Source of the DNA: an uncultured Lachnospiraceae bacterium
Lineage (GTDB): Bacteria; Bacillota; Clostridia; Lachnospirales; Lachnospiraceae
NCBI GenBank assembly: GCA_910583815.1
Contig: CAJTZB010000146.1
Location: 1 to 6,239 of the forward strand
Length of the DNA stretch: 6,239 nt
Reading direction: 5' to 3'
Position 1 is the first letter of the stretch. Each line of letters begins with the position of its first letter. The notes beneath the pieces were generated by a model that had not been told where the DNA came from, did no database searches, and worked only from the letters and a program-made list of their open reading frames with translations. A program made the translations under genes and the position numbers. This document shows, piece by piece, positions 1 to 6,179 of this stretch.

Positions 1-879
1 CATTATCTCATGAACATCAGCAAGTTCTTCTGCTTCATCTAAAATATACTGCCCCATCTGCCTCGCTTCTTCAAACTGCCGCATCTCCAACAAACGGCTG
101 AAATATAAAACTGCGGCAGAAGTCGTCAGTGCATTATCCATCTTGTATGTTTCCCTTGGCGCAAACCATTCTTCCGGAAGATCCGAAAGGCGCTTCCCTT
201 GCAGCATTTCATCACTAATCAGAAGCTGAAGGCGAAATGCCGTTCTTGCTTCCCTGCTTTTACGGAGGATAGAAGCATTATAGCCATCATTGGCAAGGGA
301 AGAAAGCGGTATGCCGTTCATCAGAGCACTTCCGACACCAAGCAGGCCCTCAAGCAGCAGGCAGACTGCCAGAATGGATTCCCTTCCACTCCATATCCAT
401 CCTGCAAAACAAACTACGGATACTATCAAGTTCATCAGGCAGCCGCCCCAGTTATAAAGCCCTGTCGGATAATTTCCCTGCGCATCCTCCTTGGGTGGAA
501 ACATCAGACATTGTCCCCCGGTTCCCGCCAATGTATACTTCCTAATCTTCAGTCCGCCCTCCCCTCCGACAATCATAAGGCTTCCAAAACGAATAGACTG
601 AAAACGGTAGCCGGTAGCAAGACCAAATAACAAATGCCCAACCTCATGAAGATACATATGTAACAGCCATCCCAGCCCCATCACGCACAAAAGGGCAGCC
701 GTGTTAAACAGCATTGCCGAAACCCCACTGTTATGGAATACTTCTCTATTTAAATGTCCTATCAGATAGCCTCCGGCAAAGCCGCAGAGCATCATAAACA
801 GAAATGCAAAAACAGAAAGTGCCGCTTTTTGCAGTTTTGCCTTTTTTTCTCGCCTTTTTCCTTTGCTGATTTTTTCCAC
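1..879 (-). CDS. M50-type membrane zinc metallopeptidase, C-terminus cut off by window edge
   Basis: The reading frame is open from the start to window position 1, giving 293 residues without a stop, so the C-terminus is missing. A basic N-terminus (residues 1-18) leads into a membrane segment (about 19-41). A second one (about 53-77) ends in HEVGHL, with zinc ligands H78 and H82 and catalytic E79. Further hydrophobic stretches lie near 146-160 and 168-187. N188-G-I-P191 followed by N197-D198-G matches the NxxP...DG motif of the M50 family, where the Asp is the third zinc ligand. Residues 234-293 are soluble and helical, resembling a TPR-type repeat. The family cleaves substrates within or near the membrane; the substrate here is unknown. 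I chose a GTG start at 879 because AGAGGGGAG lies 6 nt upstream. An in-frame ATG at 918 is possible but has a weaker site. The 88-nt gap after the upstream gene has no terminator, suggesting cotranscription. The metallopeptidase call is solid from motifs; the exact family member is not recognised. Confidence 0.85.
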   Translation of the reverse strand, partial: MEKISKGKRREKKAKLQKAALSVFAFLFMMLCGFAGGYLIGHLNREVFHNSGVSAMLFNTAALLCVMGLGWLLHMYLHEVGHLLFGLATGYRFQSIRFGSLMIVGGEGGLKIRKYTLAGTGGQCLMFPPKEDAQGNYPTGLYNWGGCLMNLIVSVVCFAGWIWSGRESILAVCLLLEGLLGVGSALMNGIPLSSLANDGYNASILRKSREARTAFRLQLLISDEMLQGKRLSDLPEEWFAPRETYKMDNALTTSAAVLYFSRLLEMRQFEEARQMGQYILDEAEELADVHEIM

Positions 880-885
880 CTTTTT

Positions 886-894
886 CTCCCCTCT
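886..894 (-). promoter_or_regulatory. Shine-Dalgarno site deciding a GTG start
   Basis: AGAGGGGAG on the minus strand lies 6 nt before the GTG at 879. It is clearly stronger than anything before the alternative in-frame ATG at 918, where only a GAGAG stretch is present. It therefore favours a non-ATG start for the M50-type peptidase. Confidence 0.6.
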
Positions 895-967
895 GCGGCC
901 TCCGCCAAGGTATCCCATAGCAGCTCTCAAATTTCCCTGCAGAAAATATCCATAAAAGAAAGCAGCA

Positions 968-1744
968 TTATTGTTTTTCCTTCTTTATCTTTAACCCCAG
1001 TTCAAAGGCTAACAGTGCGATTTTGCTTTTGTCATCCAGCCTGACATCACCAGACAGGCTCCTTGGCTGCCATTCAGAATGGTCCAGATTATCTCCTGCA
1101 TAAAAGAACTGAAAGAATTCGGTTCCTCTGAAATCGCACAATGCCTGCATTCCTGCGCATTCCATTTCCACACAGACTGCGCCTTGTTCTTTTCTGCGGT
1201 TCACCTTTTCCTTTGTCTCCCGATAAGGCGCGTCTGTCGTCCAAGTAGTGCCCTCCACATACGGATACCCAAACTCATCCAATATCGTTTTAAACAGCCT
1301 GATATAATTCTTATTTACATCAATTGTATCGCTTGCCGGAGCATAATGGTAGCTGCAGCCCTCGTCCCGGATGGCCTTGGTAGGAATGATAATTCCACAG
1401 TCTTCGATGGAGTTATCCAAAACACCGCAATTCCCCAAGAGAATCAGACGCCTGCTTCCCATTGCCATAATATCCTCATAGTCAGCAATGCACTTTGGCT
1501 CTCCGACATACGACTGAAAAAAGGCGAATTTTTCTCCTTTATAAATTACCTCATAAACAGGATTTGCTCCAGTCGCAGAATGCACACTGGCAATCTGTTT
1601 CGGCTCAAAAAAGGACAACACTGCCTGAAACAGCTGCTGCGAAAAACAGGAGATCGTCACGTCCGGAAAATCTTCGATTTTATTTATTATCATTTCCGGA
1701 TTAATGACTGCATTTTTTGATGCATCATATTCTTCCAATATCAT
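968..1744 (-). CDS. Nucleoside phosphorylase / nucleosidase superfamily protein (PNP/UDP family)
   Basis: Encodes 258 residues from ATG 1744. An in-frame GTG at 1753 would add three residues, but it lies only 3 nt from the AAAGGGGTGA ribosome site, so I prefer the ATG. Family signatures, in order: LLGNCGVL (102-109), RDEGCSYHY (126-134, like the uridine phosphorylase base/ribose loop), GTTWTTDAPYRET (165-177), VEMECAG (192-198, ribose-binding Met/Glu) and AGDN (217-220). There is no signal peptide, so the protein should be cytosolic and act in nucleoside salvage. D219 sits where purine-specific members carry a catalytic Asp. Two canonical phosphate-binding features are not visible: the N-terminal GDPxR loop, and the Arg and Ser/Thr of the RxGS/T-CG segment (here L102 and N105). 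The superfamily is certain from motifs; substrate, and phosphorolysis versus hydrolysis, are open. It starts 54 nt after the GH43 stop with no terminator between, so it probably shares that transcript. Confidence 0.85.
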   Translation of the reverse strand: MILEEYDASKNAVINPEMIINKIEDFPDVTISCFSQQLFQAVLSFFEPKQIASVHSATGANPVYEVIYKGEKFAFFQSYVGEPKCIADYEDIMAMGSRRLILLGNCGVLDNSIEDCGIIIPTKAIRDEGCSYHYAPASDTIDVNKNYIRLFKTILDEFGYPYVEGTTWTTDAPYRETKEKVNRRKEQGAVCVEMECAGMQALCDFRGTEFFQFFYAGDNLDHSEWQPRSLSGDVRLDDKSKIALLAFELGLKIKKEKQ

Positions 1745-1798
1745 TTCTGACACTCACCCCTTTCAAACATTTATGGAAACACTGAGGAAATCACTTCC

Positions 1799-2707
1799 TT
1801 ATATATCTATTTCCTCCACATATTCCATCACAAGCCCATCTTCCTTTTCTGCTAAAGGATAGATAACATAGCTTGACGTAAAATACTTTTCTCCGCCTCC
1901 GCCCCAACGGTCTCCATAATATAACACCTTGCCGTCTTTTTGAAGGATAAAGGCCGGCTGGCTTCGGTATGTTGTTTCATCTCCAATCTCTTTCAGCATG
2001 CTCCATCTGCCCTCAATAGAGTCAGCCACTGCATACTTTCCCTGATTCGGAGCCCAGCCGGTACAGAACGAAGTAAGCATATAGTATTTCTCTTTTATCT
2101 TTACTACGGCAGGAGCTTCACGGTATTCTCCCTGCCACAGCTTCTGTACCAGACACTCCACATTCATATAGTCTTCTGTCAGCCGATAAATATGCAGGTC
2201 CGCATTATCACGCGCCGCTGAAATAAAATAAGCCGTTTTATTATCATCCTGAAACAGAGTGCAGTCCCTTGACATATAGCCATATGGATTGAAATGCCCA
2301 TGATATGTAAAATCACCGTCCGGGGTATCGCAGGTAGCAATGGCTACCGCTGCATCATTGTAATCTTTTCCGTTTTCAAAATGCACCCACATTACAAACT
2401 TTTTTGTCCTTTCATTATAAAGAACCTTTGGACGTTCTAAGTTTACTTTGCTTCCATCTTCATTGACCAGTTTAATTTTTGTCCTCACACGATAAGTTTC
2501 CGTATTGGAGCGAACCGTCAGTATGTGGTTGCGGAACTCCCAGTCTGTCAGATTTTTGGAACGGTAACAGCTGACATAAAAATCTTCTCTCCGGTCTTCT
2601 CCATACCAATAGTAATACCCATCATGAAAAATAATGTAACCTCCATGTGCATGAATCGGATTTCCTTCTGTGTCATTCCATAAAATTCCATTCTTTAATA
2701 TGCTCAT
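1799..2707 (-). CDS. Glycoside hydrolase family 43, exo-beta-1,3-galactanase-like (subfamily 24 type)
   Basis: A 302-residue single-domain five-bladed beta-propeller candidate. The N-terminus carries WNDTEGNPIHAHGG (10-23) and YYWYGE (32-37), which I recognise as the subfamily 24 GH43 (beta-1,3-galactanase-like) signature. Other conserved points are E91 in LERPKV, D148 in SRDCTLF, E197 in REAPAV (candidate general acid), the SFCTGWAPNQ segment (213-222) and Q250 in RSQPAF. The usual N-terminal catalytic Asp base of GH43 is not apparent; in the studied fungal subfamily 24 enzyme a Gln takes that role, as Q250 may here. Expected chemistry is release of galactose from beta-1,3-linked galactan oligosaccharides. 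There is no signal peptide or carbohydrate-binding module, so it should act inside the cell on imported oligosaccharides. The ATG at 2707 has AAGGAGG 8 nt upstream and a strong promoter 34 nt further back. It is the first gene of a probable three-gene operon. Substrate is inferred from sequence style only. Confidence 0.85.
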   Translation of the reverse strand: MSILKNGILWNDTEGNPIHAHGGYIIFHDGYYYWYGEDRREDFYVSCYRSKNLTDWEFRNHILTVRSNTETYRVRTKIKLVNEDGSKVNLERPKVLYNERTKKFVMWVHFENGKDYNDAAVAIATCDTPDGDFTYHGHFNPYGYMSRDCTLFQDDNKTAYFISAARDNADLHIYRLTEDYMNVECLVQKLWQGEYREAPAVVKIKEKYYMLTSFCTGWAPNQGKYAVADSIEGRWSMLKEIGDETTYRSQPAFILQKDGKVLYYGDRWGGGGEKYFTSSYVIYPLAEKEDGLVMEYVEEIDI

Positions 2708-2740
2708 TCTCTTTCCCTCCTTGCATTTCCTGCTAAAACA

Positions 2741-2769
2741 ATTCTAGCTTTGCACGGAAGAAAAGTCAA
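2741..2769 (-). promoter_or_regulatory. Near-consensus sigma-A promoter of the GH43 operon
   Basis: On the minus strand, -35 TTGACT (2769-2764) is followed by a 17-nt spacer and -10 TAGAAT (2746-2741), each one mismatch from consensus. The predicted start is an A near 2734, giving a leader of about 27 nt to the GH43 ATG at 2707. An AT-rich tract at about 2790-2822 upstream of the -35 could act as an UP element. An 8-bp perfect palindrome ATCATGAT (2775-2782) lies just upstream of the -35, a possible but unproven operator position. Confidence 0.8.
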
Positions 2770-2997
2770 CATTTATCATGATTTACTTTTCTCTTTATAA
2801 GAATTTATATAAAAAATATACCATAGTGTCGGTGTACGGATGCTGCTTGCTGTTTTGAAAAGATAACTGATTTTTTAGAGGAATTCTCCATCAAAAGAAG
2901 AGGATGTATACGAACTTGGATGATTTTTCAACCAGGCATACCGGCGGCAAGGCTACGTCTTAGAAGTCTGTAAGAAGATAATTTCCTGCCTTGCAAC
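2770..2997. other. Intergenic region with no supported gene
   Basis: This 228-nt stretch lies between the leftward promoter and the rnfB terminator. It holds the AT-rich tract near 2790-2822 and only very short open frames without ribosome sites. One weak inverted repeat is visible: GCAAGGC (2947-2953) pairs with GCCTTGC (2988-2994), enclosing a small TCTTA/TAAGA stem (2958-2962 with 2971-2975). I cannot assign it to a known RNA family. No coding remnant is recognisable. Confidence 0.5.
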
Positions 2998-3043
2998 AAA
3001 AAAAGGCTGCTGCAAACCAAAACAATTTGCAGCAGCCTTTTTT
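2998..3043 (-). terminator. Strong intrinsic terminator after rnfB
   Basis: An 18-bp perfect inverted repeat (2999-3016 with 3026-3043) has a GC-rich core GGCTGCTGC, a 9-nt loop and a run of seven T on the minus strand (3004-2998). It begins about 21 nt past the rnfB stop. The flanking A and T runs make it potentially bidirectional, although no gene approaches from the left on the plus strand. It separates the rnf operon from the GH43 operon. Confidence 0.95.
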
Positions 3044-3064
3044 GTCTTTATCTAAGTCTGTTCT

Positions 3065-3907
3065 TTATGCCGACTTGCTGATCTTAATGATATGCTGAGG
3101 GCACTTTTCTGCACACTTGCCGCAGTTGGTACACTTAGAGTAGTCAATGTGTGCCAGGTTGTTCTCTACAGTAATTGCCCCTGTCTCACACTGTTTTGTA
3201 CAAATCATGCAGCCAATACAGCCTGTTTTGCAGGCTGCCTTCACATCCTTACCCTTATCCTTAGAACTGCAACCTACAAACGTAGTAGATGCATACGGAA
3301 CGAGCTCAATCAGGTGCTTCGGACATTCTGCCACACATTTACCGCAAGCTACGCACTTCTCTTTGTCTACAACAGCTACACCATCAATGACATGGATTGC
3401 ATCAAACTTACAAGCCGTAACACAGCTGCCAAATCCAAGACAGCCATACTCGCAAAGCTTATCGCCCTGTCCCGGAATATGCACAAGCTTTTTACAATCT
3501 GCGATTCCGTAATAATTGTATTTACGCTCTGTCTGGTCACAGGTACCAGAACACTTAACAAAGGCTACTTTTTTCTCGGATGCTTCTACTTCTGAACCCA
3601 TAATCTCTGCGATTTTGCTATGAGCCTCTGCATTCGCAACCGGACACGCATTGGCCGGCGCATTGCCTGCTGCGATTGCAGCTGCCAATCCGTCACAGCC
3701 TGGATAGCCGCAGCCGCCGCAGTTATTTCCCGGAAGGCACTCTCTTACTTCGCCTTCTCTTTCGTCAACCTTTACAAAAAATACTTTGCCAGCAATTCCA
3801 AGAGCCACACCAAGCAAAAGCCCAAGTGCACCAACCGCAACACCCGCGATCAAGACGTCTTTTATACTGAATGCAAGCACAATGAAAGGAATAGAACCTG
3901 TTATCAT
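3065..3907 (-). CDS. rnfB: Rnf complex subunit B, iron-sulfur protein
   Basis: RnfB is the subunit thought to receive electrons from reduced ferredoxin for the membrane ferredoxin:NAD+ oxidoreductase. The 280-residue product has an N-terminal membrane segment (about 7-45), then a four-Cys domain with C63, C66, C71 and C88 in NNCGGCGYPGC...ACP, as expected for the RnfB [4Fe-4S] domain. The RnfB-specific CSGTCDQTERKYNYYG segment (119-134) follows, then clusters of ferredoxin-type cysteines: C152/C156/C162/C166, C185/C188/C191/C195, C226/C230/C233/C236/C240 and C259/C262/C265/C269. This implies several [4Fe-4S] clusters, more than the short proteobacterial form, as is usual in clostridia. The ATG at 3907 has AAGGAG 8 nt upstream. 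It is the last gene of the operon, immediately followed by a strong terminator, and is separated from rnfA by an unusually long gap containing an inverted repeat. Confidence 0.97.
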   Translation of the reverse strand: MITGSIPFIVLAFSIKDVLIAGVAVGALGLLLGVALGIAGKVFFVKVDEREGEVRECLPGNNCGGCGYPGCDGLAAAIAAGNAPANACPVANAEAHSKIAEIMGSEVEASEKKVAFVKCSGTCDQTERKYNYYGIADCKKLVHIPGQGDKLCEYGCLGFGSCVTACKFDAIHVIDGVAVVDKEKCVACGKCVAECPKHLIELVPYASTTFVGCSSKDKGKDVKAACKTGCIGCMICTKQCETGAITVENNLAHIDYSKCTNCGKCAEKCPQHIIKISKSA

Positions 3908-3947
3908 CTTGTTTTCTCCTTATTTTAGTTCCGCAGCATCCCTTCCT

Positions 3948-4007
3948 GCGCACCTGACTAAGAGCTGGATTTCCGGCCGCTTCGTGTCCGGAAATTTAGC
4001 TGTGCGC
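3948..4007 (-). repeat. Imperfect stem-loop in the rnfA-rnfB gap
   Basis: Three nested inverted arms line up: GCGCAC/GTGCGC (3948-3953 with 4002-4007), CTAA/TTAG (3958-3961 with 3996-3999) and a perfect 8-bp ATTTCCGG/CCGGAAAT (3969-3976 with 3988-3995) closing an 11-nt loop. A 7-nt bulge (3962-3968) and a small internal loop interrupt the stem. No T run follows on the minus strand, so it is not an intrinsic terminator. It may be an mRNA processing or stability element. The repeat is seen directly; the role is inference. Confidence 0.5.
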
Positions 4008-4037
4008 CGTCCGGGCTGTCGCTGTTTGTTAATGTGA

Positions 4038-4613
4038 CTATAATACGCCTGCAAAGCCGCAGAATGCGATTGCCATCAAGCCTGCTGTAATCAGTACAAT
4101 CGGCATGCCTTGAAACGGCTTTGGAATGTTGTTGCCTTCAATTCTTTCACGGATTCCTGCCATAATCACAATAGAAATCAGGAAACCAACACTTGTGCCA
4201 AGGCTGTTCATCATGCTCTCGGCAAAGTTGCTGCCATTCTGGATATTTGTGATTGCAACACCAAGTACTGCACAGTTTGTTGTAATCAGCGGAAGGTATA
4301 CGCCCAGTGCAGAGTAAAGTGCCGGGCTCATCTTTTTTAACAGCATCTCCACAAGCTGTACCAAAGCTGCAATTACAAGAATAAATACAATCGTCTGCAT
4401 ATATCCCATTTTAAGCGGTTCTAAGATTCCATATTGGATTCCGTAAGTCACTGCGCTTGCAATCATAATAACAAAGATAACCGCAGCTCCCATACTTGCC
4501 GCTGTCTTTGTCTTCTTGGAAACTCCAAGGAACGGACACAGACCAAGGAACTGACTTAATACTACGTTATTTACCAGTGCTGCAGAAATCAGCACAAGAA
4601 TTAATTCTTTCAT
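4038..4613 (-). CDS. rnfA: Rnf complex subunit A, integral membrane protein
   Basis: Encodes 191 residues, the usual RnfA length, with about six membrane helices of the NqrE/RnfA fold. Key motifs are GLCPFLG (24-30, C26) and TTNCAVLG (111-118, C114). These cysteines, with the equivalent pair in RnfE, are known in this family to hold an iron-sulfur cluster inside the membrane between the two subunits. A basic loop SKKTK (32-36) fits the cytoplasmic side. The start was chosen at ATG 4613: three in-frame start codons ATG-GTG-ATG occur in a row (4619-4611), and AAAGGAG (4627-4621) is 7 nt from the third but only 1 nt from the first. That yields the MKEL N-terminus. It follows rnfE by 70 nt and precedes rnfB by 130 nt. 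Confidence 0.97.
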   Translation of the reverse strand: MKELILVLISAALVNNVVLSQFLGLCPFLGVSKKTKTAASMGAAVIFVIMIASAVTYGIQYGILEPLKMGYMQTIVFILVIAALVQLVEMLLKKMSPALYSALGVYLPLITTNCAVLGVAITNIQNGSNFAESMMNSLGTSVGFLISIVIMAGIRERIEGNNIPKPFQGMPIVLITAGLMAIAFCGFAGVL

Positions 4614-4642
4614 CACCATGCTCCTTTCAAAAATCTGGAGAC

Positions 4643-4659
4643 TTTGTGCGTAGCACAAA
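4643..4659 (-). repeat. Short perfect hairpin in the rnfE-rnfA gap
   Basis: TTTGTGC (4643-4649) and GCACAAA (4653-4659) form a perfect 7-bp inverted repeat with a 3-nt loop, 16 nt upstream of the rnfA Shine-Dalgarno site. No T run follows, so it is unlikely to terminate transcription. It is adjacent to an ATTTCCGGC string (4659-4667) that also occurs in the hairpin between rnfA and rnfB. Confidence 0.45.
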
Positions 4660-4683
4660 TTTCCGGCTGAAAATCATAGGTTC

Positions 4684-5538
4684 TCAGCCTTGCTCCTTTT
4701 CGTCTTGTTCCGTCTTCGTTTCGGAAGTTCCCTCAGAAGCTGCCATATCTGCTGCTGTCTTTGCAGCATCTGCCGCTGCCTTTGCTTCTTTTGCCTTCTT
4801 TAATGCTTCTGCCTTTGCAGCAGCTGCTTCTGCTTCCTTAATGCCATTGATCTTCCCGATTTCTTCTCTGTACTCTACACACTGTCCGTCCGCACATGCC
4901 GCACAGTTGCCGCCGCATGCAACCCGGACGCCTGTTACGTTTGTTGCAGATTTTAACTTAAATTTATTCTGCAGTGCAGTCAGGACTGCAAGTACAAGGA
5001 AGGCGCCAGGAGCCTTTGTGAAAATAGCCAACGGCTCATACGCATCCGGCATTATTCCAAAACCAAATACCGTACCGGCACCAATCAGCTCTCTTACAAT
5101 ACCGATTGCCGTAAGACCGACTGTAAATCCAAGTCCCATACCAAGACCGTCAAATATGGAGGAAACCTCATCATTTTTATAGGCATATGCTTCTGCACGG
5201 CCTAAGATAATGCAGTTTACTACAATCAGAGGAATATAAAGCCCAAGGCTTTCATCCAGATCCGGCAGATATGCCTTTAACAGCATCTGCACAGCAGTTA
5301 CAAAGGTTGCAACTATCACAATAAACGCCGGAATCCTTACTTTGTCCGGAATAATCTTCCGAAGCAGGGAGATAAACAGGTTCGACAGCACAAGGACTGC
5401 GGTCGTTGTCAGACCCATGCCAAGACCGTTTTGTGCGGAGGTCGTCACTGCCATTGTCGGACACATACCAAGCATCAGTACGAACGTCGGGTTTTCTTTC
5501 ACCAGTCCGTTAAAAAACTGTTTCATGCTCTTTCCCAT
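4684..5538 (-). CDS. rnfE: Rnf complex subunit E with Cys-rich and Ala/Lys/Glu-rich C-terminal extension
   Basis: An integral membrane subunit of the ferredoxin:NAD+ oxidoreductase, paired with RnfA in inverted topology. Residues 1-200 carry the RnfE/NqrD fold with about six helices, including GMCPTMAV (24-31, C26) and VVNCIILGRAEAYA (107-120, C109), the likely cluster-ligand pair shared with RnfA. RnfE is usually about 200-230 residues; this one is 284. The extra part starts with ACGGNCAACADGQC (207-220), cysteines spaced C-x3-C-x2-C-x4-C. It continues into a charged Ala/Lys/Glu-rich stretch (about 233-267), probably one long helix or coiled coil, and an acidic, Thr/Ser-containing end. By the positive-inside rule (KFKLK, 192-196) the tail should be cytoplasmic. 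ATG 5538 overlaps the rnfG stop in TAATG and has a GGGGG site 9 nt upstream. A second in-frame ATG at 5526 is possible but less well placed. Confidence 0.96.
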   Translation of the reverse strand: MGKSMKQFFNGLVKENPTFVLMLGMCPTMAVTTSAQNGLGMGLTTTAVLVLSNLFISLLRKIIPDKVRIPAFIVIVATFVTAVQMLLKAYLPDLDESLGLYIPLIVVNCIILGRAEAYAYKNDEVSSIFDGLGMGLGFTVGLTAIGIVRELIGAGTVFGFGIMPDAYEPLAIFTKAPGAFLVLAVLTALQNKFKLKSATNVTGVRVACGGNCAACADGQCVEYREEIGKINGIKEAEAAAAKAEALKKAKEAKAAADAAKTAADMAASEGTSETKTEQDEKEQG

Positions 5539-6179
5539 TACTGTGCACCCCCTAATCTGTTCTGCAGTTCATCCATAAAGCAGATGCCCGCATTAACACC
5601 TTTTACAACCGCATCCGAAGTGATGGTTGCACCAGTAATGCAGTCAATTTCATTATCCGCTGCTGCATTGCCCTTCACGACTGCAAAGGAGTCTGCTTTT
5701 TTACCAATAAACTGATTTTTAAACGCAGGTTCGTTTGCTTTTAAGCCCATTCCCGGAGTTTCGTTAATGGTAAGGAATTCCAGACCGGTACATATTCCTT
5801 CTGTTGTATAGCCAAACGTCAGTGTCATAATGTCGTAGCCTTTCAATGTAACAGAAGCCACATAGCCAATGGTATTGCCATTGCCATCCCAGACAATGCA
5901 GACTTCATCCAGTTTTACATTGGAAAAGCCGCCATCTGTAAGAATTTTGTCCGACTCTTCCAGCGCTGCCGCAAGGACTTCATTGCTCTCCTTGTCTACA
6001 ATACCCACTGCGTCCGGGAATACCGCCTGATAAGCTGCTGCCTTTTTCTGTGCAGCAAGCAGTGCAATTCTGTCTTTTGTCATTTCATTTACAAATCCAA
6101 GAGTAAGCGCTGCAATTAAGGAAATTGCACATAAAATCAATGCATCCTTGATCATACTCTGCTTTTTTGTTTTAGCCAT
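5538..6179 (-). CDS. rnfG: Rnf complex subunit G, covalent flavoprotein
   Basis: RnfG passes electrons through a covalently attached FMN. The 213-residue product has one N-terminal membrane helix (about 11-33) and then an extracytoplasmic FMN-binding domain. The flavinylation motif is TGATIT (182-187), matching the S/T-GAT-x-T consensus, so T187 is the predicted attachment site. NETPGMG (139-145) is another conserved RnfG/NqrC segment. The start at ATG 6179 was chosen because AAGGAGG lies 8 nt upstream and it places the membrane helix close to the N-terminus; an upstream in-frame extension is unnecessary. The start overlaps the end of rnfD by 8 nt and the stop overlaps the rnfE start by 1 nt, which indicates translational coupling. 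Flavin transfer would need an ApbE-type enzyme, which is not in this window. Confidence 0.97.
   Translation of the reverse strand: MAKTKKQSMIKDALILCAISLIAALTLGFVNEMTKDRIALLAAQKKAAAYQAVFPDAVGIVDKESNEVLAAALEESDKILTDGGFSNVKLDEVCIVWDGNGNTIGYVASVTLKGYDIMTLTFGYTTEGICTGLEFLTINETPGMGLKANEPAFKNQFIGKKADSFAVVKGNAAADNEIDCITGATITSDAVVKGVNAGICFMDELQNRLGGAQ

Noticed and set aside
199..630. Plus-strand open frame of 143 codons
   Set aside because: It lies antisense to the M50-type peptidase, whose minus frame has the HEVGH and NDG motifs. The plus-strand product has no recognisable domain.
928..968. 13-codon frame starting in the TAATG at the end of the nucleoside phosphorylase gene
   Set aside because: It is too short, has no similarity to anything recognisable, and its only support is the stop/start overlap.
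1079..1720. Plus-strand open frame of 213 codons
   Set aside because: It is antisense to the nucleoside phosphorylase homologue, which has clear family motifs and a ribosome site. The antisense product is Cys/His/Ile-rich without domain features.
1785..1799. Inverted repeat AGGAA-5 nt-TTCCT at the GH43 stop
   Set aside because: The stem is only 5 bp and no T run follows on the minus strand, so I do not call it a terminator.
2805..2891. Minus-strand 28-codon frame in the intergenic region
   Set aside because: It has no Shine-Dalgarno site, no recognisable sequence and overlaps the AT-rich tract upstream of the GH43 promoter.
2947..2994. Possible structured RNA or riboswitch before the GH43 operon
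   Set aside because: The arms are 7 and 5 bp with a long loop, no known riboswitch core is visible, and it lies upstream of the predicted promoter rather than in the transcript leader.
4496..5182. Plus-strand open frame of 228 codons, Ala/Ser-rich
   Set aside because: It is antisense to rnfA and rnfE, and its low-complexity composition mirrors the Ala-rich RnfE tail.
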